Shown here in pieces: positions 1-9,677 of a DNA stretch of 50,172 nt. Where the stretch lies: contig NW_005198673.1 in NCBI RefSeq assembly GCF_000372725.1, positions 15,993-66,164 of the forward strand. Direction: 5' to 3'. The notes beneath the pieces were generated by a model, which made no database searches, was not told where the DNA came from, and was given only the letters and a program-made list of their open reading frames with translations. The stretch's first letter is position 1. Every line of letters starts with the position of its first letter. Both the position numbers and the translations under genes were made by a program. The DNA comes from Emiliania huxleyi CCMP1516 (taxonomy: Eukaryota; Haptophyta; Isochrysidales; Noelaerhabdaceae).

Positions 1-1212
1 TGCGTCATCTGCATGGACGTGCCGGAGGGCGAGGTTGGGGTGCTGCCGTGCGGCCACTGCCCGGGCTGCGCCGTGTGTGTGCGCTCGTGGGTCGCCCAGG
101 CGGCGGCTTGCCCGACCTGCCGCCGCGCTGCCACGGTGGAGCAAATCAGCTTCGTCGCGCTCGGTGCCGCCGCCGCCGCCCCCACCGCCGTCGCCGCCGC
201 CGCCGCGACCGTCGCCTCGGCAGCGGTGCATCCGGTCGATCCGGACAAGGTGGAGCGCTGGGGCACGAAGCCGGCGGCGATCATCCAGCACCTGCAGGAG
301 GTGCTAGGCGAGGCGGGGAGCCGCGCGATCGTCTTCTCCGCCTTCGACGAGTGCCTCGCGCGCCTCGCGATCACGTTCGCCGACGCGGGCGTGCGAGCCG
401 TGCGGTGCGAGGGCGACGCCGCCGCGCGGCACGCGGCGATCGCAGCCTTCTCCGACGTGAGCGCGGCCAACGGCCCGCGCGTCCTCCTGCTCAGCTCGAA
501 GCACAATGCAAGCGGGACCAACCTGCAGTGCGCCAACCACGTCCTCTTCGTCGAGCCGCCCGGCACCAACGCCACCCACGGCCTGTCTGTCGAGACGCAG
601 GCGATCGGGCGCACGCTCCGCCTTGGGCAGACGCGGCAGGTGCGCGTCAAGTACTTCATCGTCGAGGACTCGATCGAGCAGGACATCTACGCTGCCCTGC
701 AGCGCGTGCGCGACGCAGCATCAACCACCGCGGCGCCCCCCGCCTCGTCTGGCCCTGCAGACTCGGCTGAGGCCGCGGAGCAGCTTTCAATGGATGCCTC
801 CACGGCTGTCGCACACGCCACCGCCGCCGTCACACCCACCGCCGCCGTCGCCGGCGCCTACTCCAACAACACCGGCCCCGGCACACCGGCCGCTGTCGAG
901 ACCTCGGCCGCCTCCTCTGCGCGCGCAGCCACTTCAGTTTCCCCGCTGTCGTCAGAGGAGGACGAGCCGGACGTCAACCTGACGCAGCAGTCGTCTCGGA
1001 CAATGGAGGCGACGCTCGACAGCGATCCCGAGGTCCAAGCCGTCCTGCTGCCCTCCCTCTGCTCGTGCCTCCGCTCCGAGCTTGGGCTGCACCAGGCAGA
1101 CGACGCCGCCACGCTACAGCGCGCGTGCGAGGTCGTCGGCGTCCCGCAGGCGGGCACGCCGCTCCGCCGCGCGCGGGCTTGCCTGGAGGCGCTCTGTGGA
1201 GGGGATTGGTGA
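1..1212 (+). CDS. RING-finger / SNF2-type helicase C-terminal part (RAD5/SHPRH-like), 5' partial
   Basis: The open frame runs from base 1 (frame 1), so the 5' end lies outside the window. The visible protein opens with CVIC, continues with CGHCPGCAVC and ends the motif with CPTCR, giving the C3HC4 spacing of a RING finger. After an Ala-rich linker (about residues 50-75) comes a helicase C-terminal lobe: KPAAIIQHL, RAIVFSAF, LLLSSKHNASGTNLQ and the motif VI region QAIGRTLRLGQTRQVRVKYFIVEDSIEQDIY. A RING next to the second RecA lobe is the arrangement of RAD5/HLTF/SHPRH SNF2 ATPases, which act as ubiquitin ligases and DNA translocases in replication-associated repair. The last 170 residues are a low-complexity Ala/Thr/Ser tail and then a short helical segment. 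The family call is firm; the exact member is inferred. Confidence 0.85.
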   Translation, partial: CVICMDVPEGEVGVLPCGHCPGCAVCVRSWVAQAAACPTCRRAATVEQISFVALGAAAAAPTAVAAAAATVASAAVHPVDPDKVERWGTKPAAIIQHLQEVLGEAGSRAIVFSAFDECLARLAITFADAGVRAVRCEGDAAARHAAIAAFSDVSAANGPRVLLLSSKHNASGTNLQCANHVLFVEPPGTNATHGLSVETQAIGRTLRLGQTRQVRVKYFIVEDSIEQDIYAALQRVRDAASTTAAPPASSGPADSAEAAEQLSMDASTAVAHATAAVTPTAAVAGAYSNNTGPGTPAAVETSAASSARAATSVSPLSSEEDEPDVNLTQQSSRTMEATLDSDPEVQAVLLPSLCSCLRSELGLHQADDAATLQRACEVVGVPQAGTPLRRARACLEALCGGDW

Positions 1213-1624
1213 GACCTTCAGTGTCCGCTGTGTCATCTGTCAAGCGTGCGCCGCTCTCTCTCAAGCTCATGATACGTGCGTCATCCCCCCGCCCTCTCTC
1301 CACGCGCCTGCTCTCTAGAGTAGTGTCAATGGCACTCTCTCGAGTCGTCTCGTGTCTTTTATTAATATTATCTCCCGCCCTCTTTTCACAGCCTCCGCTA
1401 AGAGTCGCGTCCTACGGCTTTACACGATCCGTATCTTCTAAGCGTTCTATCTATCGGACTTCGCTCGTCTCGTGTCTTATTATCTCCCGCCCTCTTTTCA
1501 GCCTCCGCTACTATCGGTCACAGCACGTCATGCAAGCCGTCGATCACCAAACACATGGCAGCAAAATACACTCCAAGACGGGACCGGGGGTACACGTGAC
1601 CTAGAATCCTACATGCACCGGTAC
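1213..1624. other. intergenic stretch between convergent genes
   Basis: This is the 3' flank of two converging genes. It is less GC-rich than its neighbours and pyrimidine-rich. The phrase TCGTGTCTT-TTATTATCTCCCGCCC...TTTTCAGCCTCCGCTA occurs twice (about 1348-1400 and 1467-1510), a local duplication. I see no gene in it. Confidence 0.5.
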
Positions 1625-2221
1625 TTACTGGCCCGTCGCCGCCTTGAACTTCTCCAGCATCTCCGCCACGTCTGGGTCAGCCATCATCTCGGCAGCCGCC
1701 TCTGGGCCCGAGGACATCACCTTCTTCATCACATCCTGCATCTTCGGGTTCCGCAGCATCGCCATCAGCTCCGGGTCCTGCGTCAGCTTCATCAGGGTCT
1801 CCGGCGACATGCCTCCCGGCAGGCCACCGTCGCTCGCCACCGCCTCGGCGACAGCGTCCGGATCCACGGCTGGCTGCGGGTTGTAGGCGTTCTCCAAGTT
1901 CGCCTTGTTGAAGCTGTCGACGATGTCGGGATCGGCGAGGCCCTGCGACCTCGCGTCCGCCAGCATCCGCGCAAGCTCGTCCTTCTCCATCACGCCCTCG
2001 TACGACTGCTTGCGCAGATCGAGCTCGGCCTTGAGCTCGGAGACACGCATCCGCATGCACGCCTCGTAAGTGGCGTCCTCATCAGCTGCCGGCTCGGTGC
2101 AGAGTCGCGCGTGGAGCGAGCGCGGGCCGAAGATCGCCGCTGCATGAATGCCCGCGCACTGTCGCGGCTGCACCGTCGGGAGGAGAAAGGCACTGCTGGC
2201 GAGCAGGAGCGGAAGTGGCAT
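1625..2221 (-). CDS. leader-bearing SAP-like / STI1-like domain protein
   Basis: I start at the ATG ending at base 2221; upstream in frame there is only a GTG. The 198-residue product begins with a hydrophobic leader (MPLPLLLASSAFLLPTV) followed by an Arg-containing stretch, consistent with a signal or plastid bipartite leader. Mid-protein, MRVSELKAELDLRKQSYEGVMEKDELARML resembles a SAP-type helix-turn-helix. The C-terminus has a Met-rich STI1/Tic40-type repeat: QDPELMAMLRNPKMQDVMKKVM, then MMADPDVAEMLEKFKAA. STI1 motifs usually bind hydrophobic clients or chaperones, so a chaperone-linked organelle or ER role is possible. The domains are seen; location and function are inferred. No intron is needed. 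Confidence 0.7.
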   Translation of the reverse strand: MPLPLLLASSAFLLPTVQPRQCAGIHAAAIFGPRSLHARLCTEPAADEDATYEACMRMRVSELKAELDLRKQSYEGVMEKDELARMLADARSQGLADPDIVDSFNKANLENAYNPQPAVDPDAVAEAVASDGGLPGGMSPETLMKLTQDPELMAMLRNPKMQDVMKKVMSSGPEAAAEMMADPDVAEMLEKFKAATGQ

Positions 2222-2611
2222 ATTGGCGCTAGTTGGCTGACTGCGTTCGAAAGCTGGAGCTGGCTGTCGACGCGGCACGATACTGCTCACTCGCGAGGCA
2301 AGGCGTGAAAGAAACGCGTCGGGGCATTCTCCGCGTCGACGATGAGGCAGACGAGAGCGACGCGACAGAGGAGGAAGCGACAGGAGGGAGAACGACGAGA
2401 GTGGGACGACCGCGAGGTGGCATGAAGGTTGCAGCGCGAGAATCCTCCCCTTTCTCCCCTTCAGCAGCTACAAGGTACACAGCCGGAGGCGTCAAAATAA
2501 AATAAATAATTCAACCGCCGTGATTGTGGCAGGATTGTGGCGTGTTGTCATCGTGCCAACACCTGGAGAGCACCCTGACCAGCCCAGTTGGTCCGCCTTG
2601 CCCACATCGTC

Positions 2612-3899
<1,288 letters not shown>

Positions 3900-4205
3900 T
3901 TGCTGATGGTGTCAGCTAAGCCTCGCGCGCCTTCGCTGGCTCATTTTTCTTTCTCTCAAAACCGCTGCGTCCGCAATAACGCGTCGGACACCCCCACACG
4001 AGAGGACACCAGACACGGGACACGCGACACGTTCGCCGCGAGACGGCCGCCACGCCGCCGCGCGCGAGAGTGCACCTCTCTCACGAGAGCTCTTTCGAGC
4101 CGTGGGGCTCCTCACGTGTCGTCTAGACGTGGAGACGCGAGAGTCGCCCCCCCTTGTGCCACAACCTCGTGTGTTTTACCTTCCCATTTCGAGTCGACTC
4201 AGAGT
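3900..4205. other. intergenic stretch with one copy of dispersed repeat C
   Basis: Bases about 4099-4180 (GCCGTGGGGCTCCT ... CTAGACGTGGAGACGCGAG ... CGCCCCCCCTTG) match a segment at 40020-40095 and, more weakly, one at 22305-22345. Here the copy lies in the 3' flank of the RCC1-like gene. No gene is seen. Confidence 0.6.
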
Positions 4206-5615
4206 TCACTCTCCGCCGTGCGCCTCGATCTTCTTGGGCAGCAGCTGGCTCTGCTGGTCGCCGTGGCCCAAGTGGCCAAAGCCTCCAAAGCCCCAGCTCC
4301 AGACGCCGCCGTCGGCGGTGATGGCGAGGCTGTGGGCCGCTCGCACCGCCACGGAGACGACGCGCCGGCCAGCAAAGGCCTCGATCTTCTTCGGCAGCAG
4401 CTGATTCTGCTCGTCGCCGTGGCCCAGCCGGCCTTCGCCTCCAAAGCCCCAGCTCCCGACAGCGCCGTCGGCGGTGATGGCGAGGCTGTGCATGCCTCCA
4501 GCCGACACAGCGACAACGCGCTGGCCAGCAAAGGCCTCGACCTTCTTCGGCAGCAGCTGATTCTGCTGGTCGCCGTGGCCCAGCTTGCCATTGGATCCAA
4601 AGCCCCAGCTCCAGACGGCGCCGTCGGCGGTGATGGCGAGGCTGTGCATGCCTCCAGCCGACACAGCGACACCGCGCTGGCCAGCAAAGGCCTCGACCTT
4701 CTTCGGCAGCAGCTGGTGCTGCTGGTCGCCGTGGCCCAAGTGGCCAAAGCCTCCAAAGCCCCAGCTCCAGACGGCGCCGTCGGCGGTGATGGCGAGGCTG
4801 TGGTACTCTCCAGCCGACATAGCAACGATGCGCTGGCCAGCAAAGGCCTCGACCTTCTTCGGCAGCAGCTGGCCCTGCTCGTCGCCGTGGCCCAGCTGGC
4901 CAGAGTATCCCCAGCCCCAGCTCCAGACGGAGCCGTCGGCGGTGACGGCGAGGCTGTGCGCGGCTCCAGCCGACGCAGCGACGACACGCTGGCCAGCAAA
5001 GGCCTCGACCTTCTTCGGCTGCCACTGGGCCTGCCGGTCGCCGTGGCCCAACTGGCCCCTGCTTCCACCGCCCCAGCTCCAGGCGGCGTCAGCGGTCAGG
5101 GCGAGGCTATGCCTGCCTCCAGCCAACACGCTCACGGCGCGCTCGCCGCCCAGAAGGGGGAGGCGGGTCGGCGCGCTGAGCCGCGTCACGCCCTCGCCGT
5201 GACCGAGGAGGGCTGGCTCGCCCTCCGCTGCCGTGCCGCACGACGAGAGCCGCCCCTCGCCATCGATGAAGACGCTGTGCCGAGCGCCTGCCGCCGCCCT
5301 CGCCGGCGGGTTCGACTCGCGCAGCAACGCCGAATAGCACAGCCACCGCACGGCGCAGCTCTCGCCCTCTGGCTGCGCCGGCAGCTCGAAGCCGCGCTCT
5401 TGCGCCCACAAGCGGATGCCCTGCTCCGCGAGCGAGTGAAAGAGCAGCGAGACGGCCGCGACGTGAGCGATGTCGATGGGGCTGTCGCAGCGAGAGAGGG
5501 CGCGCTCGAGGAGCTCCCTTGGGAGATCGAGCAAGCGGACGGGCGGCGGCGTGTCTGGCGAGGGAGCGGCGGTGGAGGCGGAGGCGAGGCGGCGCGAGCG
5601 GCGGCGGGTGGACAT
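4206..5615 (-). CDS. F-box-like protein with RCC1 (beta-propeller) repeats
   Basis: Single-exon, 469 residues, ATG ending at 5615. Residues about 26-75 (VRLLDLPRELLERALSRCDSPIDIAHVAAVSLLFHSLAEQG) look like an F-box. From about residue 110 there are seven LGHG motifs with an alternating HSLAITADGAVWSWG motif, the signature of RCC1 blades; each unit is 51-52 residues. The repeats are nearly identical at DNA level as well (about 155 nt per unit), so the propeller was probably expanded or homogenised recently. F-box/RCC1 proteins usually serve as substrate adaptors of SCF ubiquitin ligases; that role is inferred. The upstream flank holds GAAATTCTTTTCTCGCG (on the minus strand), a motif shared with other genes here. 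Confidence 0.85.
   Translation of the reverse strand: MSTRRRSRRLASASTAAPSPDTPPPVRLLDLPRELLERALSRCDSPIDIAHVAAVSLLFHSLAEQGIRLWAQERGFELPAQPEGESCAVRWLCYSALLRESNPPARAAAGARHSVFIDGEGRLSSCGTAAEGEPALLGHGEGVTRLSAPTRLPLLGGERAVSVLAGGRHSLALTADAAWSWGGGSRGQLGHGDRQAQWQPKKVEAFAGQRVVAASAGAAHSLAVTADGSVWSWGWGYSGQLGHGDEQGQLLPKKVEAFAGQRIVAMSAGEYHSLAITADGAVWSWGFGGFGHLGHGDQQHQLLPKKVEAFAGQRGVAVSAGGMHSLAITADGAVWSWGFGSNGKLGHGDQQNQLLPKKVEAFAGQRVVAVSAGGMHSLAITADGAVGSWGFGGEGRLGHGDEQNQLLPKKIEAFAGRRVVSVAVRAAHSLAITADGGVWSWGFGGFGHLGHGDQQSQLLPKKIEAHGGE
4227..5010. repeat. tandem ~155-bp coding repeat (RCC1 blades)
   Basis: Five to six near-identical consecutive units, each with CAGCAAAGGCCTCGACCTTC followed by CGGCAGCAGCTG. 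They encode the RCC1 blades of the surrounding minus-strand gene. Confidence 0.9.
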
Positions 5616-6057
5616 CGCGAGAAAAGAATGCTGCTTGTACTAGCAGAGACTAGCAGTTGTACTAGCAGAGAACTCGGTCTGCACGCGAGAAAAGAATTTC
5701 CGACCGCCTCCTGAGATGACCCCTCGCGAAGAAAAAGAAAGAACCGTGGCTGTCAACAGGGCTGTCAACAGGATCAGGCAGCGGCTGTTGAAAAGAATGC
5801 GACTGTCAACAGGATCAGGCAGAGAGGACGCGACGGCGGCGGGGCCGCAACCGAAAAAGGCTAGGAGGGGAGGTCGGGCCTCGCGCCCGCCGTACAACCA
5901 TCGAGAAGCAAACAGGAGAACGGACCGAGCGGGGGGGTGGACCCAACTGGCGCCGAGCAGTCGTGCGCGATACTCTGCCCTGCTCGAGTGTCTGTGGGTG
6001 GGCGAGGCGTATCGTAACGACGTGCGTACCGTCGGGTACTTATTTTAAGAGCAGGTA

Positions 6058-6142
6058 AACAGCAATAGATCCGGCCCTCAAGCGGCCTAATCGATACCCA
6101 GCCCTCACGGAATCGGTCCCTCGTTGTACAGCAATCGATCCT
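6058..6142 (+). repeat. dispersed repeat, copy 1 (partner at 19104-19197)
   Basis: Shares AGCGGCCTAATCGATACCC and CCCTCACGGAATCGGT with the second copy. Both ends carry a short direct repeat, ACAGCAAT followed by GATCC. Confidence 0.8.
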
Positions 6143-7322
6143 TCACAGTGCCCGTCCTGCCACCTTTGCCGAGAATCGGTCCCCCAGGTCACCTGTGGCG
6201 CGAAGCTGATGTCTCCCGCCCTCGGCGCGCCCAACGCGCAGCGGCGGCAGACCACCCTCCGGTTCGAGGGGCGCCTGGGGCTGAGCGGGCTGCCTCCGCC
6301 AGAGTTTGGCTCATGAACGGCGGAGCTATTCTCGCGCCCACACCACACCTGGCTCCAACGTGGACACGCCCATAGCTGGGGACACTACTAGGTCACGCAT
6401 GGCATCACAGAAGTTTTATCTCTGGGCCCCGAAAGGCATCTCTAGCAGCGTCGTTACACATGCCCCCTCCCCTCCTGGGCGCATGCGCCTCACGTCTCGC
6501 CAGAGCATAAGCCCTTGGCGTGTGGCGAGACGAGTTTTTCGCCATCGCCGCGAGCAGCAAGCCGCCCGCCGCAAACAGCCGGAGGCCTCGCCGCGGCACT
6601 GGCTGCGCCGCGGTCCCGCACCCGTCGACGCAGCTCCCCCCGCGGAAGACCGCGCGTAGCGACGTCTTGACGATCGAGATGAGCGTGCCTGAAGCTCGCC
6701 CACCTACTGCCCCTGAGAGTTGGTTATTGAGTGGGATCAGCTCCCCCCCTTGGGATCGAAGCCGCCACAACCTCACACCCAACATCCCAGGCGGGATCAG
6801 AAGGGGACTCCACACCGGACACCGCCCGGGCACAGCCCCCCTACCCGTCGGATCGCACAGAGGGCCCCCTCGGAGCAGCCCACACACAATCACGCATCGG
6901 CAGATTGAGTGCCTGAGTCAGGCAGACAGCACAGACAAGAGGAGAGAGAGGAGAGAGAGAGAGAGAGAGAGGAGAGAGGAGAGGGTGAGGGTGTGAACAC
7001 ACGTGAGGAGTGGGGGAGGGTGTCTGTGGTGGGCTGTAGTCCTACTACGTGGTTACAACCACGCGCCCCTCAGGAGCTTAAGTTAGAGCTGAGCGTCCCA
7101 GACGCCTCGGTGCCTCCCACCGGCGTGAGACCATCCGGATCTGCCTGCTGCGCCCTCCGTACGCAGCAGTCCCCGCGATGGCCCACGGTCCTCCGTCGCC
7201 TGGTTGACCCCCTGCCTCCCGGTTGACCCCCACTCCTCGTAGTCCATCATGAAATAAACTCAAAGACCCACCACGCCTCCAGCCTCCACCTCCACCCGCG
7301 AGCCGCCACCGCTGCCGCCCGT

Positions 7323-7600
7323 GACGCCGCCCGCCGCGTCAGATAGCCGCGACGCGCGCATCGAGTCGCGTCGGAGAGCCGCGCCGCACCAGCAGCAGCA
7401 CCTGCACCACCAGCAGCAGCAGCACCACCACCACCACCACCCGAGAGAGAAGCGCACCTGCCCGACGCCGCCCGCCGCGTCAGACGCTCGCGACGCGCGC
7501 GTCGAGCCCAGTCGCACAGCCGCGCCGCGCCAGCAGCAGCATCGGCACCACCAGCAGCAGCACCACCACCACCAGCAGCAACAGAGGCAGGCAGTGCAGG
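7323..7600. repeat. 141-nt tandem duplication with CAG/CAC triplets
   Basis: A 21-base run starting GACGCCGCCCGCCGCGTCAG is identical at 7323 and 7464. Each copy is followed by CAGCAGCAG/CACCAC tracts. Confidence 0.75.
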
Positions 7601-7798
7601 CGCAGAGGCGCTCGCAGAGCGGCGCTCAGCGCCGCGCACGCCACGCCGCGGACCGTCGGACGAGCGCACCGTACGTCGGCGGCGAGCCGCGTCGCCAGCC
7701 GTCTCGCGAGAGAGCGGCGCCGCCGCGTGCGCGCAGCAGCCGCCGCGGCAGAGGCGAGCCGCGGCGACGTCCGCACTAACGGATAACGGCCATTGGCG

Positions 7799-7800
<2 letters not shown>

Positions 7801-7840
<40 letters not shown>
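7801..7840. repeat. (CT)n microsatellite
   Basis: About 20 CT units upstream of the ApaG-domain gene; possibly in its promoter region. Confidence 0.9.
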
Positions 7841-7843
<3 letters not shown>

Positions 7844-8016
7844 GGGAGGGGGTGCTTGTCAGCGCCTGCGGCGCAAAAAAGAGCTATGCTCGCTCCACCG
7901 CTGCCCGCTAAAAGCCCTTTCTGGACGCTTGCAGCAGCTCGCCGTGCACGGGGGCCCGGGCTGAGGACCAAAGGTAGCGGAGCCGAGGCAGCCGATCGAG
8001 GCAGCGCCGAGGTGGG

Positions 8017-9297
8017 ATGCCGGCAGAGGCACGATGGATCCTTGCGGTCGTTGCTGCGGTCGCCGCACAGCACCTGCTGTCCTCGCACAGCGCCACCGGC
8101 ATCGCGAGCCTCTTCTCCGACAGCGCCACCGGCATCGCGAGCCTCTTCTCCGACAGCGCCACCGGCATCGCGAGCCTCTTCTCCGCCGCCCTCCTCGCCA
8201 AAGCGCCGCCGGCCTCGCCACCTGTGCGGATGGAGGCTGCGAGAAACGAGCACGAAATCGCGGCGCAGCAGCAGCACTCCGCGTCGCAGTTCCAGCGGCT
8301 CGCTGACGACAAGCCGCTCGGCGGCGTCGAAACGGAGGCGCCCCAGCCAGACGAGGTTCGCGCGGCGGCAGAGGCCGTCGAAGCAGAGGCGGCCAGACGG
8401 AGGGCGCTCAAGTGTGGCCAAAAGGTCCCGCCAGAGAGTCTGACGGTGACGCGAGGCGTCTCCATCTTTGTCAAGAGCAAGTACCATGGCGAGGCTGGCA
8501 GCGGCCATGCGTGGAGCTACCGCGTCGAGTTCACAAACGAGGGCGTCGACACCGTGCAGATGCTCTCGCGGCACTGGATCTTCACCGACGCGACTGGCTT
8601 TGTCAGCGAGATGAAGGGCCCGGGGGCGCGTGGCGTCACGCCCGTGCTCCGACCGGGCGACAGCTGGTCCTACGACTCTGGCACGCAACTCGAAACGAGC
8701 CACGGTGCGATGCACGGCTCGTTTCAGTTTGAGACGCTGCGCGCGGTGAGCGGCGTGGTGCCGTCCATGTTCAACGCCCGCGTGGGTCGCCTTGCCCTCT
8801 CGCCCACGGACAGCCTGGAGCAGGCGCCGTGCGGCGAGCCGGCGAGAGGCGACATGCTCCCGGACACGTCTGTACGCGCCACGCGGCGAGTCATCGTGGG
8901 CGCGACGGTGGAGCGGCAGCCTGAGAGGTCGGATGAGGTCGCCGGCGTGTATCGGTGGGCGTATGACGTTCAAATCAACAACGCAAGGGACCAGGCCATC
9001 ACCGTGGTGGCGCATCGATGGATGACGGTCGACGCCGACGGCGCCGTCAAGGAAATGAACGGCCTGGGCGTCGGCGGCAACTACAGATCCAAAGAGATTG
9101 AGCTGCCGGCGGGAGATGCCTTCCGCACTAAGGGCATACTGGCCACCGCGACGCCAGCTGGCAATGCATGGGGCGCCTACACTGTGAGGGCGCAGACCGC
9201 AGGAGGCGAAGAGGTCGAGATCGACGCCGAAGTTGGCGTCGTCGGTCTCTCGACCGACGGCACGCCCGTGGCGGACTTGCGGCCGGAAGCCGGGTAA
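8017..9297 (+). CDS. secreted or membrane-anchored protein with two ApaG (DUF525) domains
   Basis: ATG at 8017, 426 residues, no intron. The N-terminus is hydrophobic (WILAVVAAVAAQHLL), followed by three exact copies of an 11-residue unit SATGIASLFSD. Domain 1 (about 139-242) has the ApaG core: YRVEFTNEG, LLSRHWIFTDATG-type sequence (here MLSRHWIFTDATG), LRPGDSWSYDSGTQLET and GSFQFETL. Domain 2 (about 282-411) repeats the same order: WAYDVQINN, VVAHRWMTVDADG, LPAGDAFRTKGILAT. ApaG is a beta-sandwich found in bacterial ApaG/CorD and in some F-box proteins (FBXO3). A tandem pair behind a leader peptide is unusual. Binding partner unknown; role not inferred. Confidence 0.85.
   Translation: MPAEARWILAVVAAVAAQHLLSSHSATGIASLFSDSATGIASLFSDSATGIASLFSAALLAKAPPASPPVRMEAARNEHEIAAQQQHSASQFQRLADDKPLGGVETEAPQPDEVRAAAEAVEAEAARRRALKCGQKVPPESLTVTRGVSIFVKSKYHGEAGSGHAWSYRVEFTNEGVDTVQMLSRHWIFTDATGFVSEMKGPGARGVTPVLRPGDSWSYDSGTQLETSHGAMHGSFQFETLRAVSGVVPSMFNARVGRLALSPTDSLEQAPCGEPARGDMLPDTSVRATRRVIVGATVERQPERSDEVAGVYRWAYDVQINNARDQAITVVAHRWMTVDADGAVKEMNGLGVGGNYRSKEIELPAGDAFRTKGILATATPAGNAWGAYTVRAQTAGGEEVEIDAEVGVVGLSTDGTPVADLRPEAG
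8088..8186 (+). repeat. three exact 33-nt coding repeats
   Basis: Units at 8088-8120, 8121-8153 and 8154-8186, encoding SATGIASLFSD, directly after the hydrophobic leader of the tandem-ApaG protein. Confidence 0.95.
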
Positions 9298-9677
9298 CGG
9301 TGTGCACACTGTGAGTGTCAAGAGCTCGGCAGTCATTTTGAGTGTGTGTGTCCTGTGTGCTTTTCAGAAAACACAAACGGCAGGCCGAGCTGTGTTTCTT
9401 TTTCGCGCACGTCGTAAAATTTTCTTAATATACATTGCGGTGTGTTCGATTCGCATTTTTACATATCTAAACGTTTAACCTCTCTTTTTTCATTTCTCTC
9501 TCACCTTCTCTTCTCTGTCCGCTCAGACGAGTTTATCATGGGGGTACACACAATAACGTAACTGGCTGCGGTGTTGCGGTACGAGGAGCGAGAACCGTGA
9601 GCGTAAATGTACACACAGCGCGGTATGCGGTGCCCTGGCCGCGGAGGCCCGGGCGGTTCTTATTCGCTCTCATATTG
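9298..9677. other. convergent 3' flanks, nothing further seen
   Basis: Relatively AT-rich stretch (about 9415-9500) between two converging genes, probably 3' untranslated sequence of both. Confidence 0.5.

Larger units (their letters stand above)
5616..8016. other. repeat-rich intergenic region
   Basis: No convincing gene. It holds a triplicated CTGTCAACAGGATCAGGCAG phrase (5751-5822), a dispersed repeat (6058-6142), a GA-rich run (6940-6985), a 141-nt tandem duplication rich in CAG/CAC triplets (from 7323) and a CT tract (7801-7840). Open frames across the CAG/CAC region encode only Gln/His/Arg or Ala/Gly-rich sequence, which I treat as compositional. Confidence 0.5.

Noticed and set aside
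5716..6048. Short basic protein (MTPREEKERTVAVNRAVNRI)
   Set aside because: Built on a triplicated 20-mer in intergenic DNA; no support beyond an open frame.
7480..9336. 618-residue open frame on the minus strand
   Set aside because: It lies opposite the ApaG-domain gene, starts without a plausible ATG context and shows Arg/Ala-biased composition; a shadow of a GC-rich gene.
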